DNA of 26,921 nt from Bacillota bacterium (GCA_023435645.1 JAEYRK010000068.1:1-26921), one strand, 5' to 3'; numbered from the stretch's first letter, positions 15,253 to 23,258 are shown. Program-made: numbers and translations. Notes: a model not told the origin generated them from the sequence alone.

Positions 15253-16485
15253 GTGTCACAATTTGATCATAACTACCATATGGAAGACCAGGATGTGATT
15301 GCCTATGTCCGTGAGAAGCTGGATTTATTTAAACCGGATGCGGAGCTGTCCTGCAAAGAAATTGGTGATGGAAATATAAATTTCGTTTATCGTGTTACGG
15401 ATGTACATACAAATTATTCTGTTATCATTAAGCATGCAGATGACTTTATCAGATCATCGATGCAGAAAGCCAGTACCGATAGAAATCGTATCGAAGCAGC
15501 AATACTGAAGCTTCAAGGGGAGCTGGCACCGGGCTATGTACCCGAGGTTTATCTTTATGATCCGGTTATGTGCATCATCGTAATGGAAGATTTAAAGGAT
15601 TATGAGAATATGCGCTATGCCTTAATTGAGCATAAGAGATTTTCTACCTTTGCAGAGGATATCTCTACCTTTTTGGCACAGACCTTAATCAGGACCACGG
15701 ATAATATCATTTCTCCGGAGGAAAAGAAAGAAAGAGTTAAAATGTTCATTAATCCGGATTTGTGTGGAGTATCAGAGCGACTGGTCTATACGGATCCTTA
15801 TACGAATCATTCGGGCCGCAATGTCTTATTCGAGCCTAATGAAGCGTTCTTTACCAAGGAATTATACCAGGATATGGCACTTCATCTTGAGGTTGCAAAA
15901 CTGAAGGATCAATTCAAATCAAAAGCACAGGCATTAATTCATGGAGATCTCCATACCGGATCCATCTTTGTCAAGGAAGGGTCAACCATGGTGCTTGATC
16001 CTGAATTTGCCTTTTACGGTCCGATTGGCTATGACGTAGGTAATGTAATGGCCAACCTGTCCTTTGCTTGGGCGAATGCAGAGGTTACGCTCCAGGAGGG
16101 TCAGGAGAAGACTGACTTCATGGAATGGATTGAGAAATCCATGATAGATATGATTGACCTGTTCAGAGAAAAAGCAATTCATATTATTGAGCAGGAAAGT
16201 ACGGAGAGGATGGCACAAACTCCCGGTTTTGCACAGTGGTATGTATCTGATATTCTATCGGATACGGCGGGAGTTGCAGGCCTGGAGATGAACCGCAGAA
16301 TTGTTGGCAGTGCCAAGGTGAAGGATATCGCGGGGATTAGCGTAGCGGAACAGAGAGCACTTGCTGAAAGAATCTGCGTTCTGGCAGCGAAGGAGTTTAT
16401 CGTAAACCGTGATACCTATCAGGAAGGCATCCATTATATCAGGACCATAAAAGAAGCGGCAAAAAGGGCAAAAGCAGAGTTCTGA
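15253..16485 (+). CDS. mtnK: S-methyl-5-thioribose kinase
   Basis: A 410-residue kinase of the MtnK family (protein-kinase-like fold), close to the usual ~400. It phosphorylates 5-methylthioribose, and in some bacteria 5-deoxyribose, at O1. Motifs: Gly-rich loop GDGNINFVYRV (38-48), hinge MEDL (111-114), catalytic HGDLHTGS (230-237, base Asp232) and metal-binding DPEFAFYGP (249-257). The GTG start at 15253 follows AAAGGAG. It sits 30 bp after the permease gene in the same operon. The MtnK-specific HGDLHTGS/DPEFAFYGP pair makes the family call secure; the choice between methylthioribose and 5-deoxyribose cannot be made from sequence. Confidence 0.92.
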   Translation: MSQFDHNYHMEDQDVIAYVREKLDLFKPDAELSCKEIGDGNINFVYRVTDVHTNYSVIIKHADDFIRSSMQKASTDRNRIEAAILKLQGELAPGYVPEVYLYDPVMCIIVMEDLKDYENMRYALIEHKRFSTFAEDISTFLAQTLIRTTDNIISPEEKKERVKMFINPDLCGVSERLVYTDPYTNHSGRNVLFEPNEAFFTKELYQDMALHLEVAKLKDQFKSKAQALIHGDLHTGSIFVKEGSTMVLDPEFAFYGPIGYDVGNVMANLSFAWANAEVTLQEGQEKTDFMEWIEKSMIDMIDLFREKAIHIIEQESTERMAQTPGFAQWYVSDILSDTAGVAGLEMNRRIVGSAKVKDIAGISVAEQRALAERICVLAAKEFIVNRDTYQEGIHYIRTIKEAAKRAKAEF

Positions 16486-16540
16486 TAAAGGCTGCAAGGA
16501 TACGAAAGAAAGCGATTTGTCTGAAATGAAAGGATAGGAT

Positions 16541-17179
16541 ATGAAATCATACGATGAAACAAAGCAAAAGTTAAAAGATATGGCGAAGCTGTCTTACCAG
16601 AAGGCTCTATTTGCAGGTACAAGCGGAAATTTGAGTATGTATGACCCGGAATCTAAAATTATGGCGATTACACCCAGTTCAATAGCTTACGAGATCCTGG
16701 AAGCAGAGGATATGGTGCTGATGACCTTAGACGGTGAGATTATTGAGGGTAAAAACAGACCTTCCTCTGAATGGCGTATGCATGCTTCGATTTATAAGAA
16801 TCGTCCGGAGATAAAAGCAGTAATTCACACCCACTCCCCCTATGCAACCTCCTTTGCCGTAAATGGAGAGATCATACCGATCATCTTAATCGAAATGATC
16901 CCCTTCATCGGCGGAGAGGTACCCCTGGCTAAATTTGCGTTACCGGGATCTGAGGAGATGGGACTGGAGGCCTTAAAGGTACTGGATGAAAGTCAGGCCT
17001 GCCTCTTGGCTAATCACGGAGTTCTGGCGATTGGCGAGAATTTGGATCAAACACATTTGAGAGCAATTTATGTGGAGGATGCCGCAAAGATCTATTCTCT
17101 GGCAAAAAGCAACGGAAGTGTTCAGCTGGTGCCTGAGGAATTTGTAATTGCCATGAAGGAAAAAAGGAATAGGAGGTAA
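16541..17179 (+). CDS. ald2: Class II aldolase, 5-(methylthio)ribulose/deoxyribulose-1-phosphate type
   Basis: A 212-residue class II aldolase/adducin-family protein resembling fuculose-1-phosphate aldolase. Catalytic Glu77 lies in PSSEWRMH and the zinc ligands are His96 and His98 (HTHSP) and His159 (ANHGVL); GTSGNLS (26-32) is the phosphate-binding loop. In the family context it should cleave the ketose-1-phosphate made by MtnK and the MtnA-like isomerase into dihydroxyacetone phosphate plus 2-methylthioacetaldehyde (or acetaldehyde from deoxyribulose-1-phosphate). MtnB dehydratases belong to the same fold, but the adjacent alcohol dehydrogenase and the absence of MtnW, MtnX and MtnD argue for aldolase. 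Start ATG 16541 follows AAAGGA. Confidence 0.82.
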   Translation: MKSYDETKQKLKDMAKLSYQKALFAGTSGNLSMYDPESKIMAITPSSIAYEILEAEDMVLMTLDGEIIEGKNRPSSEWRMHASIYKNRPEIKAVIHTHSPYATSFAVNGEIIPIILIEMIPFIGGEVPLAKFALPGSEEMGLEALKVLDESQACLLANHGVLAIGENLDQTHLRAIYVEDAAKIYSLAKSNGSVQLVPEEFVIAMKEKRNRR

Positions 17180-17184
17180 CTGAT

Positions 17185-18342
17185 ATGAGTTCATACAAGT
17201 ATTATGCCCCCAAATGTACCTTATTTGGTTATGGATGTCTGGAAGTCTTAGGAAAAGAGATGATCAGTAATGGCTACAGCCGGGCGCTGGTTGTTACCGA
17301 TACCTCTCTGATCCAAATGGGGATTGCAGGAAAGGTATTCAAGGTTTTAGAGGAGAGCTCTATTCCCTACTTTATCTTTGATGGTGTGAAGCCAAATCCC
17401 ACCGTAAGAAATGTAGAAAACGGACTTGTAATAGCCAAGGAGAATCAATGTGACTTTGTGGTTTCTATTGGCGGAGGCTCTGCCCATGATTGTGCAAAGG
17501 CCATCTGTATCCTAGCCACCAATGGCGGAAAAATACAGGATTATAAAGGAATGGATATGAGCAAACAGCCGCCCCTTCCCCTAGTGGCGGTGAATACGAC
17601 AGCAGGAACAGCCAGCGAGTGTACCAGAGCCTATGTCATTCTCGATGAAGAAACCAATGAAAAATACGGAATTAGAGATAAAAATGTAATGGCAGCCATC
17701 GCTGTAGATGACCATGAGCTTATGATGGGCTTACCCAAGGGTCTGACAGCAGGAACGGGTATGGATGCATTGACCCATGCGGTTGAAGCCTATACCTCAA
17801 AAAATGGCTTCTGCATTACCTCTACCTTAGCTGTAGGTGCAATTAAGCTAATCTTCAAGAGCCTGGAGGCTGCTGTTTTATCCCCCAATGAGGACAATCG
17901 GGAGATCATGGCTACCGCTCAATATCTGGCAGGTCTTTCCTTTGGTAATGGCGGTGTTGGTATGGTACATTCTATGTCCCATCAATTAAGCGCAATTTAT
18001 GATCTGCCCCATGGATTATGTAATGCGATCCTGTTACCGGAGGTTATTAAGTTTAATTGCCTGAATGAAAGGGCTGAGCAAAAATACGCCGAGCTTTTGG
18101 AGGAGCTATTCCCCTTAGAAGCGATTGATAAGGACGTAAAGGCAAAGGCGGCTTTATTTGTGCAAAAGGTAGAGGAGCTGTCGCAGAGAATCGGAACCAG
18201 AGTACCTCTTAGCTCCCTTGGGGTGAAGGAGGAGGATCTCGGCCTGCTGGCAGAGAAGACCTTAAAGGATGGCAGCCTGCCTAATAATCCGGTACAGCCG
18301 TCAAAGGAGCAGATCGAGAGCTTATTTAGAAACCTATTATAG
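17185..18342 (+). CDS. Iron-containing (group III) alcohol dehydrogenase
   Basis: A 385-residue Fe-ADH, normal family length, six bases behind the aldolase gene with an AGGAGG site. NAD(P)-binding GGGS (96-99) and the four metal ligands Asp194, His198, His262 and His276 are all present (GMDALTHAVEAY, GMVHSMSHQL, LPHGLCNA), so it should be active. In this operon it most plausibly reduces the C2 aldehyde released by the aldolase, giving 2-(methylthio)ethanol from methylthioribose or ethanol from 5-deoxyribose, and regenerates NAD+. That role is inferred from gene order and from the described DHAP shunt, in which an alcohol dehydrogenase follows the aldolase. Confidence 0.92.
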   Translation: MSSYKYYAPKCTLFGYGCLEVLGKEMISNGYSRALVVTDTSLIQMGIAGKVFKVLEESSIPYFIFDGVKPNPTVRNVENGLVIAKENQCDFVVSIGGGSAHDCAKAICILATNGGKIQDYKGMDMSKQPPLPLVAVNTTAGTASECTRAYVILDEETNEKYGIRDKNVMAAIAVDDHELMMGLPKGLTAGTGMDALTHAVEAYTSKNGFCITSTLAVGAIKLIFKSLEAAVLSPNEDNREIMATAQYLAGLSFGNGGVGMVHSMSHQLSAIYDLPHGLCNAILLPEVIKFNCLNERAEQKYAELLEELFPLEAIDKDVKAKAALFVQKVEELSQRIGTRVPLSSLGVKEEDLGLLAEKTLKDGSLPNNPVQPSKEQIESLFRNLL

Positions 18343-18380
18343 ACGAGCAAACAAATTACAATATAGAAAGTAGGAGTATC

Positions 18381-19421
18381 ATGGTAAGAGCAGATCATGG
18401 AATGGCTTTCATGCTACAATATGAGAATGTTGCTTGGTATGAGGATGGACAGGTTCGAATACTGGACAGACGAATCTACCCGATCAAGACAGAATATGTT
18501 GTTTGTAAGAAGCATGAGGAAGTAGCACAAGCAATTGCAGATATGGTTACACAAAGCGGCGGACCCTATACGGCAGCTGCAATGGGAATGGCCTTAGCAG
18601 CTTATGAGGCGAAGGACAAGAGGGAAGAAGAGCTAATCCAGTACATGGAAAAGGCAGCGCATACCCTCTCCCATGCCCGTCCGACTACCATTGAGAGAAT
18701 GAAGAAGGTAGTAAGTGGTGCCATGGCTGTGGTCAAGGATGAGGTGTCAAAGGGAAATAGTGGTGACAAATTGGTAGAGGCTCTGTTTCAGCATGCCTTC
18801 CGTCAAATAGACAGCAACTATTCCAGATATGTTACCGTTGGTAAGCTTCTGGCAGATCAAATTCCCCAGAACGGTACTGTTATGACCCAGTGCTTTGCTG
18901 AAACCGTCATCGGTACCATGCTTCGGGAATGCAGGGAGAAGGGCAACGAAATTAAGGTAATCTGCCCGGAGACCAGACCATATTTCCAAGGTGCCAGATT
19001 GACAGCCAGTGTTGCCTGCGATATGGGCTTTGATGTCACTGTAATCTCTGATAATATGCCGGGTTATACCATGAAGGAGAAGAAGGTAGATGTATTTACC
19101 TCAGCAGCTGATGTTATCACCATGGATGGTTATATCGTTAACAAGGTAGGAACCTTCCAGATCGCATTAGCGGCGAAATATTGGGGCATCCCCTATTTTG
19201 CTACAGGCACTCCCAATCTGGCACATCCTGGAATTGATTCAGTGGAGATTGAGGAAAGAGATTCTCATCTGGTGATGGAGGCTATGGGCATGAAGCTGAC
19301 GATGGAGGGAGTAAAGGGATATTATCCTTCCTTTGATATTACACCTCCCAAGCTCTGCGATGGAGTAATTACCGATAAGGGTATTTTCGCACCTTATGAT
19401 TTAAAGAGATATTATGCTTAA
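18381..19421 (+). CDS. mtnA: MtnA-like methylthioribose-1-phosphate isomerase
   Basis: A 346-residue member of the eIF2B-alpha/MtnA isomerase family. It should convert the aldose-1-phosphate from MtnK into the ketose-1-phosphate used by the aldolase. The family segments VICPETRPYFQGARLTA (193-209) and GYIVNKVGT (250-258) are clear. The catalytic cysteine aligns to Cys171 in TQCFAETVIG and the catalytic aspartate to Asp244, but the usual GADR context reads AADV and the flanking residues are unusual, so this is a divergent subtype. Start ATG 18381 follows TAGGAG. It is the last gene before a terminator. Confidence 0.85.
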   Translation: MVRADHGMAFMLQYENVAWYEDGQVRILDRRIYPIKTEYVVCKKHEEVAQAIADMVTQSGGPYTAAAMGMALAAYEAKDKREEELIQYMEKAAHTLSHARPTTIERMKKVVSGAMAVVKDEVSKGNSGDKLVEALFQHAFRQIDSNYSRYVTVGKLLADQIPQNGTVMTQCFAETVIGTMLRECREKGNEIKVICPETRPYFQGARLTASVACDMGFDVTVISDNMPGYTMKEKKVDVFTSAADVITMDGYIVNKVGTFQIALAAKYWGIPYFATGTPNLAHPGIDSVEIEERDSHLVMEAMGMKLTMEGVKGYYPSFDITPPKLCDGVITDKGIFAPYDLKRYYA

Positions 19422-19428
19422 TTAACAG

Positions 19429-19500
19429 TACTTCGCATTACAGCGGTGAGTTCGTTGCAGAGGCTCCTGGCCACAGCATGTAATGCGAAGTATTTCTTTA
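19429..19500 (+). terminator. Terminator of the kinase-aldolase-ADH-isomerase operon
   Basis: Perfect 14-bp arms TACTTCGCATTACA (19429-19442) and TGTAATGCGAAGTA (19479-19492) followed by TTTCTTTA, with a long 36-nt loop. The T-run is interrupted, so read-through into the MFS gene is possible. Confidence 0.7.
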
Positions 19501-19577
19501 CGATAATTTAGAAGGCTGCTGCAGACTTATCATAGCTTACATCCAAGAGCGCGGGTGTCGGCAGCGTGGAGGATTTT

Positions 19578-20807
19578 ATGAAGATTCAAAAGAGATACCT
19601 TTATCTTGTGGTATCAACAATTGCTATGTGTTTGTATGGGTATGGTTTTGTACTGACGGTGTTTACCAGACCCTTGGAGGAAACCTTTCAGTGTACTGCA
19701 AAGGAATCCTCAACTGTCTTTACGGTTTGCTTAGTAATGTTTAGTCTTGGTTGTCTCGTCAGTGGATATATCTATAATCTCTTAAAGCTAAAGCTGCTGT
19801 TTTCGATATCCACAGTGATGATCATGCTGGGAATCCTATTAACCGCCAAAGCACCCTCAATTGAAGCATGCTATTTATCCTTTGGAGTTCTGTACGGCTT
19901 TGGAGCTGGCATTGGCTATAAGGCACAGCTGACTGCTATGGTGGCATGGTTTCCCGGGAAATCAGGCTTTGCTTCAGGCGTATTATTTATGGGAACCGGT
20001 CTAACGGCAATGGTATTCAATATGCCATTGAATTCCTGGATAGAAAATCATGGATGGAGAAATGCCTTTCTTTATTTGGGGTGGATTACGATTGTATTCT
20101 TGCTACTCAATATCCTTATTGTAAAGCCCTATGACAAGGATCCCTTCAACAGAAGCAACAATACCAAAGTTAAGGGTAAACCTGAGGTGGATGGCATGAA
20201 GACAGGGCAAATGCTGACTACCCTTAGGTTTTGGGCCTTTTTTGTTTGGTGTACCATGATATCTGCGATCTGTATGTCCGTGGCTAGTAATTCCGTGGCC
20301 ACTGCCCAGTCGATAGGGATATCCTCAGCCATGGCCGCACTTATTTCAGGTTTAATTTCCTTGTTTAATTCCATAAGCAGAATTGGTTATGGGGTGATTT
20401 ATGATAAAAAAGGGAGAAAGTTTACGATAGCCATTTCTTCCCTGTTCTTAGCGGCCAGTGTCGTGTTTATCCTAATGGGATTAAAGCAGGAAGAGGTATG
20501 GATATTAACTACCGGCTTCCTCCTGATGGGTATCTGCTTTGGAGCGGTGCATCCGATTTCCTCTGCCTATACGCTTCAGGTGTTTGGTCCAAAGTACTAT
20601 TCGGAAAATTATAGTGTACAAGGACTTTATACATTAATCAGTACCTTTATGGGTCCTTTGTTCATCGGAATCATCTTTGCGAAGGTAAATTCCTATTATG
20701 ACTCCTATCTGGTGCTGATCCCCTATTGTATCCTAGCCTTTGTCTCCTTTGCAGTACTAAGCTTTTTCATCAAGGATAAGAAGGAAGTTTTAAAGAAAAC
20801 GAAATAA
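19578..20807 (+). CDS. MFS transporter, oxalate/formate-antiporter (OFA) type
   Basis: A 409-residue major facilitator with 12 predicted helices. The ATG at 19578 follows TGGAGG; a GTG at 19566 overlaps that site. N-terminal half features GYGFVLTVFTRPLEETF and a Gly-rich fourth helix (FGVLYGFGAGIGYKAQLTAMVAWFPG); the central loop leads into MLTTLRFWAFFVW, and RIGYGVIYDKKGRK is the duplicated MFS loop motif. These match the OFA family, which moves small carboxylates. Its substrate is unknown. Its position directly after the shunt operon suggests it may export an end product or a carboxylate, but the terminator in between weakens that link. Confidence 0.85.
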   Translation: MKIQKRYLYLVVSTIAMCLYGYGFVLTVFTRPLEETFQCTAKESSTVFTVCLVMFSLGCLVSGYIYNLLKLKLLFSISTVMIMLGILLTAKAPSIEACYLSFGVLYGFGAGIGYKAQLTAMVAWFPGKSGFASGVLFMGTGLTAMVFNMPLNSWIENHGWRNAFLYLGWITIVFLLLNILIVKPYDKDPFNRSNNTKVKGKPEVDGMKTGQMLTTLRFWAFFVWCTMISAICMSVASNSVATAQSIGISSAMAALISGLISLFNSISRIGYGVIYDKKGRKFTIAISSLFLAASVVFILMGLKQEEVWILTTGFLLMGICFGAVHPISSAYTLQVFGPKYYSENYSVQGLYTLISTFMGPLFIGIIFAKVNSYYDSYLVLIPYCILAFVSFAVLSFFIKDKKEVLKKTK

Positions 20808-20811
20808 GAGC

Positions 20812-20878
20812 TAGCGTGTGATTATGATCCTTTGATGTCGCCTAAGGTCTCAGGGATGCATAATTACACGCTATTTTT
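20812..20878 (+). terminator. Terminator after the MFS gene
   Basis: Arms TAGCGTGTGATTATG (20812-20826) and CATAATTACACGCTA (20859-20873), with one G-T pair, followed by TTTTTG; loop of 32 nt. Confidence 0.85.
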
Positions 20879-20900
20879 GTTCGTCAGTGGATAGAAAACT

Positions 20901-20928
20901 GCCAGTATGATACCGCCAGTACGATACC
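20901..20928. repeat. 14-bp direct tandem duplication
   Basis: GCCAGTATGATACC is immediately followed by GCCAGTACGATACC (one mismatch). It lies in the gap between the MFS terminator and the merR stop, and no function is evident. Confidence 0.6.
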
Positions 20929-20981
20929 TGATACTGCAATGCTATTAGGATCGCCCAGCGGGTACCATCAGTAAACTGTGG

Positions 20982-21782
20982 CTAGGCTAGGAGATCTGCC
21001 TTGATCTGAGCTTCTACATATTTTGGTCCATCAGCGAAGAAATCAGTCAAAAGCTCTGTCTGAATAATGTATTCCGGCTGCAGACCATGGCTTATGGCAT
21101 ACTCCCAGAGCTTATTGTATTGTTCTTCGGCATTTTCCCTTTGCATAATCGTGCAGAGATACTTACCGCCGGGTAGCAGCCGGCAATCATTTGAGGAGGG
21201 CTCCTCTATCACAGAGGCGTAGATGCTTTCGGGCCTCATGGTATCCTTGTCCAAGGAATAGATTACCCCATCCTCATAGAGGTAAGTCAGACCCAACCGA
21301 TGTAAGGAGGCGATCAGTTGATAGAAGCTCATCAGGATTTCCGACTCCCCCTCCGCCATAGGAAAAGGCTGTGTCACCACAAATCTGTCCGGAATTTCCC
21401 TTATGTAGATGTCTCTGCTTCGATCGGCATCCTCGGATATCCTTAACATCCTCTCAATTGTATCAATCTGTTCCAGGGTTTTAGCAAGCTGCTTCATCCG
21501 ATCTGCCAGTAATTCCTTGTGACTGCGTAACAATCCGACCAATTGCTCCGTATCCTTCTTGGCAAAGTAGGGAACCAGTGCATTTGGACTAATCTCCAGA
21601 TTTCGTGCAGCCTTGATCAGGTCAAGGCTCATTAGTTGATCTAAGGTATAATACCTGTAATTTGTCTGTGGATCAATATATCCTGGCTTCAGGAGACCGA
21701 TCCGATCGTAGAACCTTAGGGCCTTGACTGTTACATTCATCAGCTTAGCAGCTTTTCCGATCGTTAATAATTTTGCTTTCAT
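20982..21782 (-). CDS. MerR-family regulator with effector-binding domain
   Basis: A 266-residue leftward regulator. Residues 5-73 are the MerR winged helix (LTIGKAAKLMNVTVKALRFYDRIGLLKP, then NYRYYTLDQL), about 75-115 the dimerising coiled coil (KELLADRMKQLAKTLEQIDTIERML), and about 125-266 a GyrI/BmrR-like effector-binding domain, as in multidrug-responsive activators. The ATG at 21782 has only a weak ribosome site (GGGGAG about 9 bases upstream). It faces the CPBP protease gene across an 80-bp gap holding a 19-bp-spacer promoter, the classical MerR target, so it probably activates that gene on binding a drug-like or lipid ligand; the ligand is unknown. Confidence 0.9.
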   Translation of the reverse strand: MKAKLLTIGKAAKLMNVTVKALRFYDRIGLLKPGYIDPQTNYRYYTLDQLMSLDLIKAARNLEISPNALVPYFAKKDTEQLVGLLRSHKELLADRMKQLAKTLEQIDTIERMLRISEDADRSRDIYIREIPDRFVVTQPFPMAEGESEILMSFYQLIASLHRLGLTYLYEDGVIYSLDKDTMRPESIYASVIEEPSSNDCRLLPGGKYLCTIMQRENAEEQYNKLWEYAISHGLQPEYIIQTELLTDFFADGPKYVEAQIKADLLA

Positions 21783-21786
21783 CCTA

Positions 21787-21817
21787 TTGACACTCCCCTT
21801 AGGGTATAGTTTATAGT
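21787..21817 (+). promoter_or_regulatory. MerR-type promoter with 19-bp spacer
   Basis: TTGACA (21787-21792), 19-base spacer CTCCCCTTAGGGTATAGTT, TATAGT (21812-21817), reading toward the CPBP gene. The overlong spacer with a central CCCTTAGGG dyad is the hallmark of promoters that MerR activators untwist. Confidence 0.75.
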
Positions 21818-21867
21818 GGTAATATATAACAAATACAGGTATAAGTAAAGGAAAAGCGAGGTTTATG

Positions 21868-22626
21868 ATGGATCAGATCTGCTTGGTATTAATGATTGTT
21901 TATATTGTGGTATCTTCGATTTGGAACTATAGGGAAATCGTCGGTATGATGGACAGAAGTATTGGAGTAAAGGAGCGGTTAAGGATATACAGAGCTACTG
22001 TTTTATTGGAAGGGATCACTGTATCGGCTGCTATTCTGGTAACCCTCTTCACAGACAGGAGGATATCCGAGCTGGGATTAACACCGATCAGCATTACCCT
22101 GAAGCATTACAATAGCTGGCTGACAGCAGGAACCTTTGTCATCAGCGGGGCACTGCTATTACTTCTTATCTATCAGATGGTAGGCTATCAGGTGAGTGCT
22201 GGCTATCGTAAGCAGATGAAGGATACCCTGGAAAAACAAAAGACAAAGGAAAGTCATTATAACAGAGTTTTGTCGGAAATCATACTACCAAAAAAAAGAA
22301 TAGAAAAGCAGTGGTTTACCGTGGTTTCAGCGGCAGCAGGCATTGGAGAGGAGATCGTTTTCCGGGGATTTTTGTTCTATCTTTTTGCAAGCGTCTTTCC
22401 GGAGCTGCCACAGGGAAGCTTTCCCCTCCTCGGAGCGCTACTGTTCGGAGTCGCCCATAGCTATCAGGGAATTACCGGTATCATTAAAACAGGACTACTT
22501 GGACTTCTCTTTGGAGCCCTCTATGTGGCATCGGGTTCGCTTTTTCCCGGTATTCTGCTTCATTTTATGATTGATTTTTCATCGAATTTTATGCTCAGGG
22601 AGGAGCCGGAGGAGCTTCATCTATAA
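21868..22626 (+). CDS. CPBP-family intramembrane metalloprotease
   Basis: About 252 residues, with several hydrophobic helices. The active-site motifs of the CPBP/Abi (CAAX prenyl protease-like) family are complete: motif 1 EEIVFRG (Glu162, Glu163, Arg167 counted from the ATG at 21865), motif 2 FGVAHSYQG (His198) and motif 3 HFMIDF (His233, Asp237). ATG 21868 sits six bases after GCGAGG; ATG 21865 is equally possible. Such enzymes serve in bacteriocin immunity, peptide processing or membrane stress; no bacteriocin gene is visible here. The divergent MerR regulator suggests inducible expression. Confidence 0.88.
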   Translation: MDQICLVLMIVYIVVSSIWNYREIVGMMDRSIGVKERLRIYRATVLLEGITVSAAILVTLFTDRRISELGLTPISITLKHYNSWLTAGTFVISGALLLLLIYQMVGYQVSAGYRKQMKDTLEKQKTKESHYNRVLSEIILPKKRIEKQWFTVVSAAAGIGEEIVFRGFLFYLFASVFPELPQGSFPLLGALLFGVAHSYQGITGIIKTGLLGLLFGALYVASGSLFPGILLHFMIDFSSNFMLREEPEELHL

Positions 22627-22692
22627 AGAACCTGGAGAGGGTGCTTGCCTTATCGGCTTTTCAGAGCAATCCCGGGCATTTCGGAGAGGACA

Positions 22693-22741
22693 AAAGATAT
22701 TTCCTAAAATGGAATTACCTGTAGAGGGGTAACATATCTTT
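22693..22741 (+). other. Compact three-way-junction-like element, unassigned
   Basis: Arms AAAGATAT (22693-22700) and ATATCTTT (22734-22741) enclose two small hairpins back to back: TTCC-TAAAAT-GGAA (22701-22714) and TTACC-TGTAGAGG-GGTAA (22715-22732). Every base except one C and the loops is paired. It lies in the 264-bp gap between the CPBP gene and the holin-like gene. It could be a small structured RNA, a leader element or nested operators; I do not recognise a known riboswitch. The rest of this gap shows no defendable feature. Confidence 0.4.
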
Positions 22742-22890
22742 CTATATAAGAGCATGCTGATAGAAGGCTTAGACAGGTACTGTATCAAAGGTGCGTAGAA
22801 GGTACATAGGAGACAGGGGCAGGCTACTGATTCGGAATGGAAGGACTTAGGCTAGAGACCTGGTATTCCTATAGGAAGGAGGTTATCCAT

Positions 22891-23199
22891 ATGGAAATCC
22901 TATCACGTTATGTTGTTATTTTAGTTCTGGCAATCTGCCTATGCTTAGGCTATATCATTAAGCATAGCATCACAAGTATACCAAACAAATATATACCGCT
23001 GATTATGGGAGTTGCCGGTGTCGTCTTGAACCTATGGCTGAATCACTGGACCTTTACACCGGAGGTACTGCTAGGCGGTCTCGCCAGCGGTCTGGCATCG
23101 ACCGGAACCCATCAGCTGATCCGGAACATATTCCCGAGAGAGATGGAAGGGTCAGGGCAAGCGGTAACCGCTTCATCGTTAAATAAAATTAAGAAATAA
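22891..23199 (+). CDS. Small holin-like membrane protein (Hol44/phage_holin_5_2 type)
   Basis: A 102-residue protein. The ATG at 22891 follows AAGGAGGT by seven bases and is preferred to an ATG 54 bases upstream. Helix 1 at about 5-25 (RYVVILVLAICLCLGYIIKH), helix 2 at about 34-50 (YIPLIMGVAGVVLNLWL) and a Gly/Ala-rich segment VLLGGLASGLASTGTHQLIRN near 60-80, then a polar tail. The IPxxIPLIMGxxG and GLASGLASTGxHQ pattern matches phage holin superfamily V proteins. No endolysin or other phage gene is present nearby, so it looks like an orphan or domesticated holin. Confidence 0.75.
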   Translation: MEILSRYVVILVLAICLCLGYIIKHSITSIPNKYIPLIMGVAGVVLNLWLNHWTFTPEVLLGGLASGLASTGTHQLIRNIFPREMEGSGQAVTASSLNKIKK

Positions 23200-23212
23200 C
23201 TAACAGTAAAAT

Positions 23213-23249
23213 AAGACACAGGGTGTCGAAATATCACCCTGTGTCTTTT
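23213..23249. terminator. Bidirectional terminator between holin-like and FMN_bind genes
   Basis: Arms AAGACACAGGGTG and CACCCTGTGTCTT (13 bp) with a 9-nt loop; TTTTAT follows on the right and, on the minus strand, TTATTTTA follows on the left, so it can end both convergent transcripts. Confidence 0.88.
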
Positions 23250-23258
23250 ATGATTCCA

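Noticed and set aside
16541..17179. MtnB (methylthioribulose-1-phosphate dehydratase)
   Set aside because: Same fold, but no MtnW/X/D or MtnC partner and an adjacent alcohol dehydrogenase fit an aldolase better.
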